A DNA stretch of 64,000 bases from Hippophae tibetana (lineage: Eukaryota > Streptophyta > Magnoliopsida > Rosales > Elaeagnaceae). Position 1 is the first letter of the stretch, and the number at the start of each line of letters is the position of its first letter. The stretch covers positions 49,214,843 to 49,278,842 of the forward strand of contig CM072810.1 of assembly GCA_037013495.1 (NCBI GenBank). Direction: 5' to 3'. The notes under the pieces are model-generated. The model had not been told where the DNA came from. It saw only the letters and a list, made by a program, of their open reading frames with translations, and ran no database searches. Position numbers and translations under genes: made by a program. Positions 43,359-55,349 of this stretch are shown here, piece after piece.

Positions 43359-46266
43359 GATAACTTTTGACTCGGGTATTGAAACGACTATATTATTATA
43401 TGAAACCAAAGCTCTTAGCGATTCACACCATATGAGATGGCCTCAAATCTGGAATATCATTTTTGTACCTAAATTTCATCATTTACATCATTTATATAGG
43501 GTTTGGAGTTTTTTGCCCACCATTTCCGTTGTACTTACTTCCGATTTTATTCAAAAGAGCCGTAAAGGAGATATTGGTGCAAACAAAGGGTTCTTTATTT
43601 ATGTGTTGAATACATATATATTCTTCCAAAAAAAACGAGTAAAGAAAAAGGAAAAGGCTACTGTTCCCATTTAAAAAAGGAACAAAACATTTGATAAATC
43701 GGAGTTCCAACATTAAACGATGATAAAATTTTACATGCATATCGAGACAACTATTTTAATAAATCAAAATGAAGGCCGTGCCGATTCAAAAAATCTGATG
43801 TGGCCCCTCAAAAGAACCACATTTTTGTACCCAAATTCTATCGTTTACATCATTTACCCAGGGTTTTAAGTGTTTGTCTCACCATTTCCGTTGTACTTAC
43901 TTGCTATTATATTGAAAAGAGTCGTAACGGAGATATTTGTTCAAACAAATTTTTCTTTATTTATGTGTTAAATCAATATATATTCTTCCAAAAAAATATG
44001 AGAAAAGTTAAAGGAAATGGCTATTGTTCCCATTTTAAAAAGGAACAAAACATTTGATAAATCGGAGTTCCAACTTTAAAGGACGATAAATTTTTACTCT
44101 GTTATCGAAACAACTATTATAATATATCAAATTGAAGCCTGTACCGATTCAAACAATCTGATTTGGCCCCACAAAGGAACCACATTTTTGTACGCAAATT
44201 CCATCGTTAACATCATTTACCGAGGGTTTTAAGTGTTTGTCTCACTATTTCCGTTGTACTTACTTTCTATTTTATTAAAAAGAGCCGTAAAGGAGATTTT
44301 GGTCCAAACAAAGGGTTCTTTATTTATACATTCACTCAATATCTATGCTTCCAAAAAACAAATAAGGGAAGAGAAAAAGAAAGGAGCTACTGTTCACATT
44401 TTAGAAAAGAATAAAACATTTGATAAATCGCAATTTCAACTTTAAAAGATGATAGCTTTTGACTCGGGTATTGAAACGACTATATTATTATATGAAACCG
44501 AAGCTCTTAGCGATTCACACAATATGAGATGGCCTTAAATTTGGAATATCATTTTTGTACCTAAAATTCACCATTTACATCATTTATTGAGGGTTTTTAG
44601 TTTTTTCCCACCATTTCCGTTGTACTTACTTTCGATTTTATTCAAAAGATCCGTAAAGGGGTTATTGGTGCAAAGAAAGGGTTCTTTATTTATATGTTCA
44701 ATCCATATATATTCTTCCAAAAAAATGAGCAAAGAAAAAGGAAAAGGCTATTGTTCCCATTTAAAAAAGGAACAAAACATTTGATAAATCGGAGTTCCAA
44801 CTTTGAACGACGATAAACTTTTACATGCATATCGAGACAACTATTATAATATATGAAATTGAAGATCGTACCGATTCAAACCATCTGATTTTGCCCCATA
44901 GAGGAAGCACATATTTGTACGCAAATTCCATCGTTTACATCATTTACCGAGGGTTTTAAGTGTTTGTCTCACCATTTCCGTTGTACTTACTTTCTATTAT
45001 ATTGAAAAGAGCGGTAAAGGAGATATTTGTTCAAACAAATTGTTCTTTATTTATGCGTTAAATCAATATATATTCTTCCAAAAAAAATATGAGAAAAGTG
45101 AAAGGAAAAGGCTATTGTTACCATTTTAAAAAGGAACAAAATATTTGATAAATCGGAGTTCCAACATTAAAGGACGATAAATTTTTACTCTGTTATCGAA
45201 ACAACTATTATAATATATAAAAATGAAGCCAGTACCAATTCGAACAGTCTTATTTGGCTCCAAAAAAGAACCACATTTTTGTACGCAAATTCCATCGTTT
45301 ACATCATTTACCGAGGGTTTTAAGTGTTTGTCTCACAATTTCCGTTGTACTTACTTTCTATTTTATTCAAAAGATCCGTAAAGGAGATATTGGTGCAAAC
45401 AAAGGGTTCTATATTTATATGTTCAATCCATATATATTCTTCCAAAAAAAATGAGTAAATAAAAAGGAAAAGGCTATTGTTCCCATTTAAAAAAGGAACA
45501 AAACATTTGATAAATCGGAGTTGCAACTTTGAACGACGATAAACTTTTACATGCATATCGAGACAACTATTATAATATATTAAATTGAAGATCGTATCGA
45601 TTCAAACCATCTGATTTGGCCCCATAGAGGAAGCACATATTTGTACGCAAATTCCATCGTTTACATCATTTACCGAGGGTTTTAAGTGTTTGTCTCACCA
45701 TTTCCGTTCTACTTACTTTCTATTATATTGAAAAGAGCGGTAGAGGAGATATTTGTTCAAACAAATTGTTCTTTATTTATGTGTTAAATCAATATATATT
45801 CTTCCAAAACAAATAAGAGAAAAGTGAAAGGAAAAGGCTATTGTTCCCATGTTAAAAAGGAAGAAAACATTTGATAAATCGGAGCTCCAACATTAAAGGA
45901 CGATAATTTTTTACTCTGTTATCGAAACAACTATTATAATATATCAAAATGAAGCCGGTACCGATTCAAACAGTCATATTTGGCCCCAAAAAAGAACCAC
46001 ATTTTTGTACGCAAATTCCATCGTTTATATCATTTACCGAGGGTTTTAAGTGTTTGTCTCACAATTTCCGTTGTACTTACTTTCTATTTTATTCCAAAGA
46101 CCGTAAAGGAAATTTTGGTGCAAACAAAGGGTTCTTTATTTATGCATTCAATCAATATCTATGCTTCCAAAGAACAAATAAGGGAAGAGAAAAAGAAAGG
46201 AGCTACTTTTCACATTTTAAAAAAGAATAAAACATTTGATAAATCGCTATTTCAACTTTTAAATAA
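43359..46266. repeat. Octamer HOR copy 1 (2908 bp)
   Basis: Eight monomers, anchors 43531, 43893, 44256, 44622, 44983, 45347, 45709 and 46073. Starts at GATAACTTTTGACTCGGG of the C monomer with GGGTTTGGAG and ends before the same point in the next copy. Its C monomer reads TTATATAGGGTTTGGAG where the following copies read TTATTGAGGGTTTGGAG. The B2-C1 junction (TTTTAAATAAGATAAC) happens to leave one frame open for 200 codons across two monomers. Confidence 0.85.
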
Positions 46267-49172
46267 GATAAATTTTGACTCGGGTATTGAAACGACTATA
46301 TTATTATATGAAACCAAAGCTCTTAGCGATTCACACCATATGAGATGGCCTCAAATCTGGAATATCATTTTTGTACCTAAATTTCATCATTTACATCATT
46401 TATTGAGGGTTTGGAGTTTTTTGCCCACCATTTCCGTTGTACTTACTTCCGATTTTATTCAAAAGAGCCGTAAAGGAGATATTGGTGCAAACAAAGGGTT
46501 CTTTATTTATGTGTTCAATACATATATATTCTTCTAAAAAAACGAGTAAAGAAAAAGGAAAAGGCTACTGTTCCCATCTAAAAAAGGAACAAAACATTTG
46601 ATAAATCGGAGTTCCAACATTAAACGATGATAAAATTTTACATGCATATCGAGACAACTATTTTAATAAATCAAAATGAAGGCCGTGCCGATTCAAAAAA
46701 TCTGATGTGGCCCCTCAAAAGAACCACATTTTTGTACCCAAATTCTATCGTTTACATCATTTACCCAGGGTTTTAAGTGTTTGTCTCACCATTTCCATTG
46801 TACTTACTTGCTATTATATTGAAAAGAGTCGTAAAGGAGATATTTGTTCAAACAAATTTTTCTTTATTTATGTGTTAAATCAATATATATTCTTCCAAAA
46901 AAATATGAGAAAAGTTAAAGGAAATGGCTATTGTTCCCATTTTAAAAAGGAACAAAACATTTGATAAATCGGAGTTCCAACTTTAAAGGACGATAAATTT
47001 TTACTCTGTTATCGAAACAACTATTATAATATATCAAATTGAAGCCTGTACCGATTCAAACAATCTGATTTGGCCCCACAAAGGAACCACATTTTTGTAC
47101 GCAAATTCCATCGTTAACATCATTTACCGAGGGTTTTAAGTGTTTGTCTCACTATTTCCGTTGTACTTACTTTCTATTTTATTAAAAAGAGCCGTAAAGG
47201 AGATTTTGGTCCAAACAAAGGGTTCTTTATTTATACATTCACTCAATATCTATGCTTCCAAAAAACAAATAAGGGAAGAGAAAAAGAAAGGAGCTACTAT
47301 TCACATTTTAGAAAAGAATAAAACATTTGATAAATCGCAATTTCAACTTTAAAAGATGATAGCTTTTGACTCGGGTATTGAAACGACAATATTATTATAT
47401 GAAACCGAAGCTCTTAGCGATTCACACAATATGAGATGGCCTTAAATTTGGAATATCATTTTTGTACCTAAAATTCACCATTTACATCATTTATTGAGGG
47501 TTTTTAATTTTTTCCCACCATTTCCGTTGTACTTACTTTCGATTTTATTCAAAAGATCCGTAAAGGGGTTATTGGTGCAAAGAAAGGGTTCTTTATTTAT
47601 ATGTTCAATCCATATATATTCTTCCAAAAAATGAGCAAAGAAAAAGGAAAAGGCTATTGTTCCCATTTAAAAAAGGAACAAAACATTTGATAAATCGGAG
47701 TTCCAACTTTGAACGACGATAAACTTTTACATGCATATCGAGACAACTATTATAATATATGAAATTGAAGATCGTACCGATTCAAACCATCTGATTTTGC
47801 CCCATAGAGGAAGCACATATTTGTACGCAAATTCCATCGTTTACATCATTTACCGAGGGTTTTAAGTGTTTGTCTCACCATTTCCGTTGAACTTACTTTC
47901 TATTATATTGAAAAGAGCGGTAAAGGAGATATTTGTTCAAACAAATTGTTCTTTATTTATGCGTTAAATCAATATATATTCTTCCAAAAAAAATATGAGA
48001 AAAGTGAAAGGAAAAGGCTATTGTTCCCATTTTAAAAAGGAACAAAACATTTGATAAATCAGAGTTCCAACATTAAAGGACGATAAATTTTTACTCTGTT
48101 ATCGAAACAACTATTATAATATATAAAAATGAAGCTAGTACCAATTCGAACAGTCTTATTTGGCTCCAAAAAAGAACCACATTTTTGTACGCAAATTCCA
48201 TCGTTTACATCATTTACCGAGGGTTTTAAGTGTTTGTCTCACAATTTCCGTTGTACTTACTTTCTATTTTATTCAAAAGATCCGTAAAGGAGATATTGGT
48301 GCAAACAAAGGGTTCTATATTTATATGTTCAATCCATATATATTCTTCCAAAAAAAATGAATAAATAAAAAGGAAAAGGCTATTGTTCCCATTTAAAAAA
48401 GGAACAAAACATTTGGTAAATCGGAGTTCCAACTTTGAACGACGATAAACTTTTACATGCATATCGAGACAACTATTATAATATATTAAATTGAAGATCG
48501 TATCGATTCAAACCATCTGATTTGGCCCCATAGAGGAAGCACATATTTGTACGCAAATTCCATCGTTTACATCATTTACCGAGGGTTTTAAGTGTTTATC
48601 TCACCATTTCCGTTCTACTTACTTTCTATTATATTGAAAAGAGCGGTAAAGGAGATATTTGTTCAAACAAATTGTTCTTTATTTATGTGTTAAATCAATA
48701 TATATTCTTCCAAAACAAATAAGAGAAAAGTGAAAGGAAAAGGCTATTGTTCCCATGTTAAAAAGGAAGAAAACATTTGATAAATCGGAGCTCCAACATT
48801 AAAGGACGATAATTTTTTACTCTGTTATCGAAACAACTATTATAATATATCAAAATGAAGCCGGTACCGATTCAAACAGTCATATTTGGCCCCAAAAAAG
48901 AACCACATTTTTGTACGCAAATTCCATCGTTTATATCATTTACCGAGGGTTTTAAGTGTTTGTCTCACAATTTCCGTTGTACTTACTTTCTATTTTATTC
49001 CAAAGACCGTAAAGGAAATTTTGGTGCAAATAAAGGGTTTTTTATTTATGCGTTCAATCAATATCTATGCTTCCAAAGAACAAATAAGGGAAGAGAAAAA
49101 GAAAGGAGCTACTTTTCACATTTTAAAAAAGAATAAAACATTTGATAAATCGCTATTTCAAATTTAAAATAA
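46267..49172. repeat. Octamer HOR copy 2 (2906 bp)
   Basis: All eight monomers are in the same order as copy 1, and copy-specific rarities match, such as GAAGGCCGTGCCGATTC (43774 and 46680), GTTCTACTTAC in D2 and ATTAAATTGAAGATCG. Differences from copy 1 are scattered single substitutions, for example TGAACTTAC for TGTACTTAC near 47889. Confidence 0.87.
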
Positions 49173-51353
49173 GATAACTTTTGACTCGGGTATTGAAACG
49201 ACTATATTATTATATGAAACCGAAGCTCTGAGCGATTCACACCATATGAGATGGCCTCAAATCTGGGATATCATTTTTGTACCTAAATTTCATCATTTAC
49301 ATCATTTATTGAGGGTTTGGAGTTTTTGGCCCACCATTTCCGTTGTACTTACTTCCGATTTTATTCAAAAGGGTCGTAAAGGAGATATTGGTGCAAACAA
49401 AGGGTTCTTTATTTAGGTGTTCAATACATATATATTCTTCCAAAAAAATGAGTAAAGAAAAAGGAAAAGGCTACTGTTCCCATTTAAAAAAGGAACAAAA
49501 CATTTGATAAATCGGAGTTCCAACATTAAACGATGATAAACTTTTACATGCATATCGAGACAACTATTTTAATAAATCAAAATGAAGGCCGTACCGATTC
49601 AAAAAATCTGATGTGGCCCCACAAAAGAACCACATTTTTGTACCCAAATTCCATCGTTTACATCATTTACCCAGGGTTTTAAGTGTTTGTCTCACCATTT
49701 CCGTTGTACTTACTTGCTATTATATTGAAAAGAGTCGTAAAGGAGATATTTGTTCAAACAAATTTTTCTTTATTTATGTGTTAAATCAATATATATTCTT
49801 CCAAAAAAATATGAGAAAAGTTAAAGGAAATGGCTATTGTTCCCATTTTAAAAAGGAACAAAACATTTGATAAATCGGAGTTCCAACTTTAAAGAACGAT
49901 AAATTTTTACTCTATTATCGAAACAACTATTATAATATATCAAATTGAAGCCTGTACCGATTCAAACAATCTGATTTGGCCCCACAAAGGAACCACATTT
50001 TTGTACGCAAATTCCATCGTTAACATCATTTACCGAGGGTTTTAAGTGTTTGTCTCACTATTTCCGTTGTACTTACTTTCTATTTTATTAAAAAGAGCCG
50101 TAAAGGAGATTTTGGTCAAAACAAAGGGTTCTTTATTTATACATTCACTCAATATCTATGCTTCCAAAAAACAAATAAGGGAAGAGAAAAAGAAAGGAGC
50201 TACTGTTCACATTTTAGAAAAGAATAAAACATTTGATAAATCGCAATTTCAACTTTAAAAGATGATAGCTTTTGACTCGGGTATTGAAACGACTATATTA
50301 TTATATGAAACCGAAGCTCTTAGCGATTCACACAATATGAGATGGCCTTAAATTTGGAATATCATTTTTGTACCTAAAATTCACCATTTACATCATTTAT
50401 TGAGGGTTTTTAGTTTTTTCCCACCATTTCCGTTGTACTTACTTTCGATTTTATTCAAAAGATCCGTAAAGGAGATATTGGTGCAAAGAAAGGGTTCTTT
50501 ATTTATATGTTCAATCCATATATATTCTTCCAAAAAAATGAGCAAAGAAAAAGGAAAAGGCTATTGTTCCCATTTAAAAAAGGAACAAAACATTTGATAA
50601 ATCGGAGTTCCAACTTTGAACGACGATAAACTTTTACATGCATATCGAGACAACTATTATAATATATGAAATTGAAGATCGTACCGATTCAAACCATCTG
50701 ATTTTTCCCCATAGAGGAAGCACATATTTGTACGCAAATTCCATCGTTTACATCATTTACCGAGGGTTTTAAGTGTTTGTCTCACCATTTCCGTTCTACT
50801 TACTTTCTATTATATTGAAAAGAGCGGTAAAGGAGATATTTGTTCAAACAAATTGTTCTTTATTTATGTGTTAAATCAATATATATTCTTCCAAAACAAA
50901 TAAGAGAAAAGTGAAAGGAAAAGGCTATTGTTCCCATTTTAAAAAGGAAGAAAACATTTGATAAATCGGAGCTCCAACATTAAAGGACGATAATTTTTTA
51001 CTCTGTTATCGAAACAACTATTATAATATATCAAAATGAAGCCGGTACCGAATCAAACAATCTGATTTGGCCCCAAAAAAGAACCACATTTTTGTACGCA
51101 AATTCCATCGTTTATATCATTTACCGAGGGTTTTAAGTGTTTGTCTCACAATTTCCGTTGTACTTACTTTCTATTTTATTCCAAAGACCGTAAAGGAAAT
51201 TTTGGTGCAAATAAAGGGTTTTTTATTTATGCGTTCAATCAATATCTATGCTTCCAAAGAACAAATAAGGGAAGAGAAAAAGAAAGGAGCTACTTTTCAC
51301 ATTTTAAAAAAGAATAAAACATTTGATAAATCGCTATTTCAAATTTAAAATAA
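49173..51353. repeat. Shortened HOR copy, six monomers (2181 bp)
   Basis: Order C-D1-B1-C-D-B2. Compared with the octamer, X and one D are absent. The single D in the second half is a D1/D2 hybrid (separate entry), so the loss of exactly two monomers is explained by one in-register unequal exchange within D. Confidence 0.85.
50621..50984. repeat. Hybrid D1/D2 monomer marking a crossover
   Basis: The front half resembles D1 of the octamer: CCATCTGATTTTTCCCC beside CCATCTGATTTTGCCCC at 44880 and 47785. The back half carries D2 markers: CCGTTCTACTTAC (as at 45709 and 48614) and CCAAAACAAATAAGAGAAAAG (as at 45803 and 48710). The switch lies between about 50708 and 50790. One exchange here would remove D1-tail, X and D2-front, exactly two monomer lengths. 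Confidence 0.8.
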
Positions 51354-52443
51354 GATAACTTTTGACTCGGGGATTGAAACGACTATATTATTATATGAAA
51401 CCGAAGCTCTTAGCGATTCACACCATATGAGATGGCCTCAAATCTGGAATATCATTTTTGTACCTAAATTTCATCATTTACATCATTTATTGAGGGTTTG
51501 GAGTTTTTGGCCCACCATTTCCGTTGTACTTACTTCCGATTTTATTCAAAAGAGCCGTAAAAAAGAAATTGGTGCAAACAAAGGGTTCTTTATTTATGTG
51601 TTCAGTACATATATATTCTTCCAAAAAAATGAGTAAAGAAAAAGGAAAAGGCTACTGTTCCCATTTAAAAAAGGAACAAAACATTTGATAAATCGGAGTT
51701 CCAACATTAAACGATGATAAACTTTTATATGCATATCGAGACAACTATTTTAATAAATCAAAATGAAGGCCGTACCGATTCAAAAAATCTGATGTGGCCC
51801 CACAAAAGAACCACATTTTTGTACCCAAATTCCATCGTTTACATCATTTACCTAGGGTTTTAAGTGTTTGTCTCACCATTTCCGTGGTACTTACTTGCTA
51901 TTATATTGAAAAGATTCGTAAAGGAGATATTTGTTCAAACAAATTTTTCTTTATTTATGTGTTAAATCAATATATATTCTTCCAAAAAAATATGAGAAAA
52001 GTTAAACGAAATGGCTATTGTTCCCATTTTAAAAAGGAACAAAACATTTGATAAATCGGAGTTCCAACTTTAAAGGACGATAAATTTTTACTCTGTTATC
52101 GAAACAACTATTATAATATATCAAATTGAAGCCCGTACTGATTCAAACAATCTGATTTGGCCCCACAAAGGAACCACATTTTTGTACGCAAATTCCATCA
52201 TTAACATCATTTACCGAGGGTTTTAAGTGTTTGTCTCACTATTTCCGTTGTACTTACTTTCTATTTTATTCAAAAGAACGTAAAGGAAATTTTGGTGCAA
52301 ACAAAGCGTTCTTTATTTATGCGTTCAATCAATAACTATGCTTCCAAAGAACAAATAAGGGAAGAGAAATAGAACTGAGTTACTGTTCACATTTTAAAAA
52401 AGAATAAAACATTTGATAAATCGCTATTTCAACTTTAAAAGAT
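51354..52443. repeat. Shortened HOR copy, three monomers (1090 bp)
   Basis: Order C-D-B(hybrid), then the next C. The terminal B has a B1 front and a foreign B2-like tail, so five monomers of the octamer are missing. It lies between the six-monomer copy and a full octamer. Confidence 0.83.
52075..52443. repeat. Hybrid B monomer with tail shared with the 39.5-kb monomer
   Basis: The front has the B1 signature CATTAACATC and GTCTCACTATTTCCG. The back has CAAAAGAACGTAAAGGAA, CAATCAATAACTATGC and CCAAAGAACAAATAAGG. The combination of those tail variants also occurs at 39550-39640 (domain 2) and again at 55175-55265, but not in the B2 of octamer copies 1-2 (CCAAAGACCG, ATATCTATGC). This suggests exchange or conversion with a donor monomer about 12.7 kb away or with an unseen array segment. 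Confidence 0.75.
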
Positions 52444-55349
52444 GATAGCTTTTGACTCGGGTATTGAAACGACTATATTATTATATGAAATCGAAGCTCT
52501 TAGCGATTCACACCATATGAGATGGCCTCAAATCTGGAATATCATTTTTGTACCTAAATTTCATCATTTACATCATTTATTGAGGGTTTGGAGTTTTTTG
52601 CCCACCATTTCCGTTGTACTTACTTCTGATTTTATTGAAAAGAGCCGTAAAGGAGATATTGGTGCAAACAAAGGGTTCTTTATTTATGTGTTCAATACAT
52701 ATATATTCTTCCAAAAAAAATGAGTAAAGAAAAAGGAAAAGGCTACTGTTCCCATTTAAAAAAGGAACAAAACATTTGATAAATCGGAGTTCCAACATTA
52801 AACGATGATAAACTTTTACATGCATATCGAGACAACTATTTTAATAAATCAAAATGAAACCCGTACCGATTCAAAAAATCTGATGTGGCCCCACAAAAGA
52901 ACCACATTTTTGTACCCAAATTCCATCGTTTACATCATTTACCCAGGGTTTTAAGTGTTTGTCTCACCATTACCGTTGTACTTACTTGCTATTATATTGA
53001 AAAGAGTCGTAAAGGAGATATATGTTCAAACAAATTTTTCTTTATTTATGTGTTAAATCAATATATATTCTTCCAAAAAAATATGAGAAAAGTTAAAGGA
53101 AATGGCTATTGTTCCCATTTTAAAAAGGAACAAAACATTTGATAAATCGGAGTTCCAACTTTAAAGGACGATAAATTTTTACTCTGTTATCGAAACAACT
53201 ATTATAATATATCAAATTGAAGCCTGTACCGATTCAAACAATCTGATTTGGCCCTACAAAGGAACCACATTTTTGTACGCAAATTCCATCGTTAACATCA
53301 TTTACCGAGGGTTTTAAGTGTTTGTCTCACTATTTCCGTTGTACTTACTTTCTATTTTATTAAAAAGAGCCGTAAAGGAGATTTTGGTCAAAACAAAGGG
53401 TTCTTTATTTATACATTCAATCAATATCTATGCTTCCAAAAAACAAATAAGGGAAGAGAAAAAGAAAGGAGCTACTGTTCACATTTTAGAAAAGAATAAA
53501 ACATTTGATAAATCGCAATTTCAACTTTAAAAGATGATAGCTTTTGACTCGGGTATTGAAACGACTATATTATTATATGAAACCGAAGCTCTTAGCGATT
53601 CACACAATATGAGATGGCCTTAAATTTGGAATATCATTTTTGTACCTAAAATTCACCATTTACATCATTTATTGAGGGTTTTTAGTTTTTTCCCACCATT
53701 TCCGTTGTACTTACTTTCGATTTTATTCAAAAGATCCGTAAAGGAGATATTGGTGGAAACAAAGGGTTCTTTATTTATATGTTCAATCCATATATATTCT
53801 TCCAAAAAAATGAGCAAAGAAAAAGGAAAAGGCTATTGTTCCCATTTAAAAAAGGAACAAAACATTTGATAAATCGGAGTTCCAACTTGGAACGACGATA
53901 AACTTTTACATGCATATCGAGACAACTATTATAATATATGAAATTGAAGATCGTACCGATTCAAACCATCTGATTTGTCCCCATAGAGGAAGCACATATT
54001 TGTACGCTAATTCCATCGTTTACATCATTTACCGAGGGTTTTAAGTGTTTGTCTCACCATTTCCGTTGTACTTACTTTCTATTATATTGAAAAGAGCGGT
54101 AAAGGAGATATTTGTTCAAAAAAATTGTTCTTTATTTATGCGTTAAATCAATATATATTCTTCCAAAAAAAATATGAGAAAAGTGAAAGGAAAAGGCTAT
54201 TGTTCCCATTTTAAAAAGGAACAAAACATTTGATAAATCGGAGTTCCAACTTTGAACGACGATAAACTTTTACATGCATATCGACACAACTATTATAATA
54301 TATGAAATTGAAGATCGTACCGATTCAAACCATCTGATTTGGCCCCATAGAGGAAGCACATATTTGTACGCAAATTCCATCGTTTACATCATTTACCGAG
54401 GGTTTTAAGTGTTTGTCTCACAATTTCCGTTGTACTTACTTTCTATTTTATTCAAAAGATCCGTAAAGGAGATATTGGTGCAAACAAAGGGTTCTCTATT
54501 TATATGTTCAATCCATATATATTCTTCCAAAAAAATGAGTAAATAAAAAGGAAAAGGCTATTGTTCCCATTTAAAAAGGGAACAAAACATTTGATAAATC
54601 GGAGTTCCAACTTTGAACGACGATAAACTTTTACATGCATATCGAGACAACTATTATAATATATGAAATTGAAGATCGTACCGATTCAAACCATCTGATT
54701 TGGCCCCATAGAGGAAGCACATATTTGTACGCAAATTCCATCGTTTACATCATATACCGAGGGTTTTAAGTGTTTGTCTCACCATTTCCGTTGTACTTAC
54801 TTTCTATTATATAGAAAAGAGCGGTAAAGGAGATATTTGTTCAAACAAATTGTTCTTTATTTATGTGTTAAATCAATATATATTCTTCCAAAAAAATATG
54901 AGAAAAGTTAAACGAAATGGCTATTGTTCCCATTTTAAAAAGGAACAAAACATTTGATAAATCGGAGCTCCAACATTAAAGGACGATAAATTTTTACTCT
55001 GTTATCGAAATAACTATTATAATATATCAAATTGAAGCCCGTACTGATTCAAACAGTCTGATTTGACCCCACAAAGGAACCACATTTTTGTACGCAAATT
55101 CCATCATTAACATCATTTACCGAGGGTTTTAAGTGTTTGTCTCACTATTTCCGTTGTACTTACTTTCTATTTTATTCAAAAGAACGTAAAGGAAATTTTG
55201 GTGCAAACAAAGGGTTCTTTATTTATGCGTTCAATCAATAACTATGCTTCCAAAGAACAAATAAGGGAAGAGAAATAGAACGGAGTTACTGTTCACATTT
55301 TAAAAAAGAATAAAACATTTGATAAATCGCTATTTCAACTTTAAAAGAT
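52444..55349. repeat. Octamer HOR copy 3 (2906 bp)
   Basis: Full eight-monomer unit. Its first five monomers (about 52444-53950) match 55350-56855 almost base for base. It ends with the same hybrid B (CAAAAGAACGTAAAGG) as the three-monomer copy, so it shares that history and is not a simple copy of the octamers to its left. Confidence 0.85.

Noticed and set aside
43072-46537. Long open frames of 200 and 185 codons at 43072-43674 and 45980-46537
   Set aside because: Each spans two satellite monomers and exists only because the B2-C1 junction reads TTTTAAATAAGATAA in a frame without a stop. The equivalent frame is closed in the next copies (49167, 51348).
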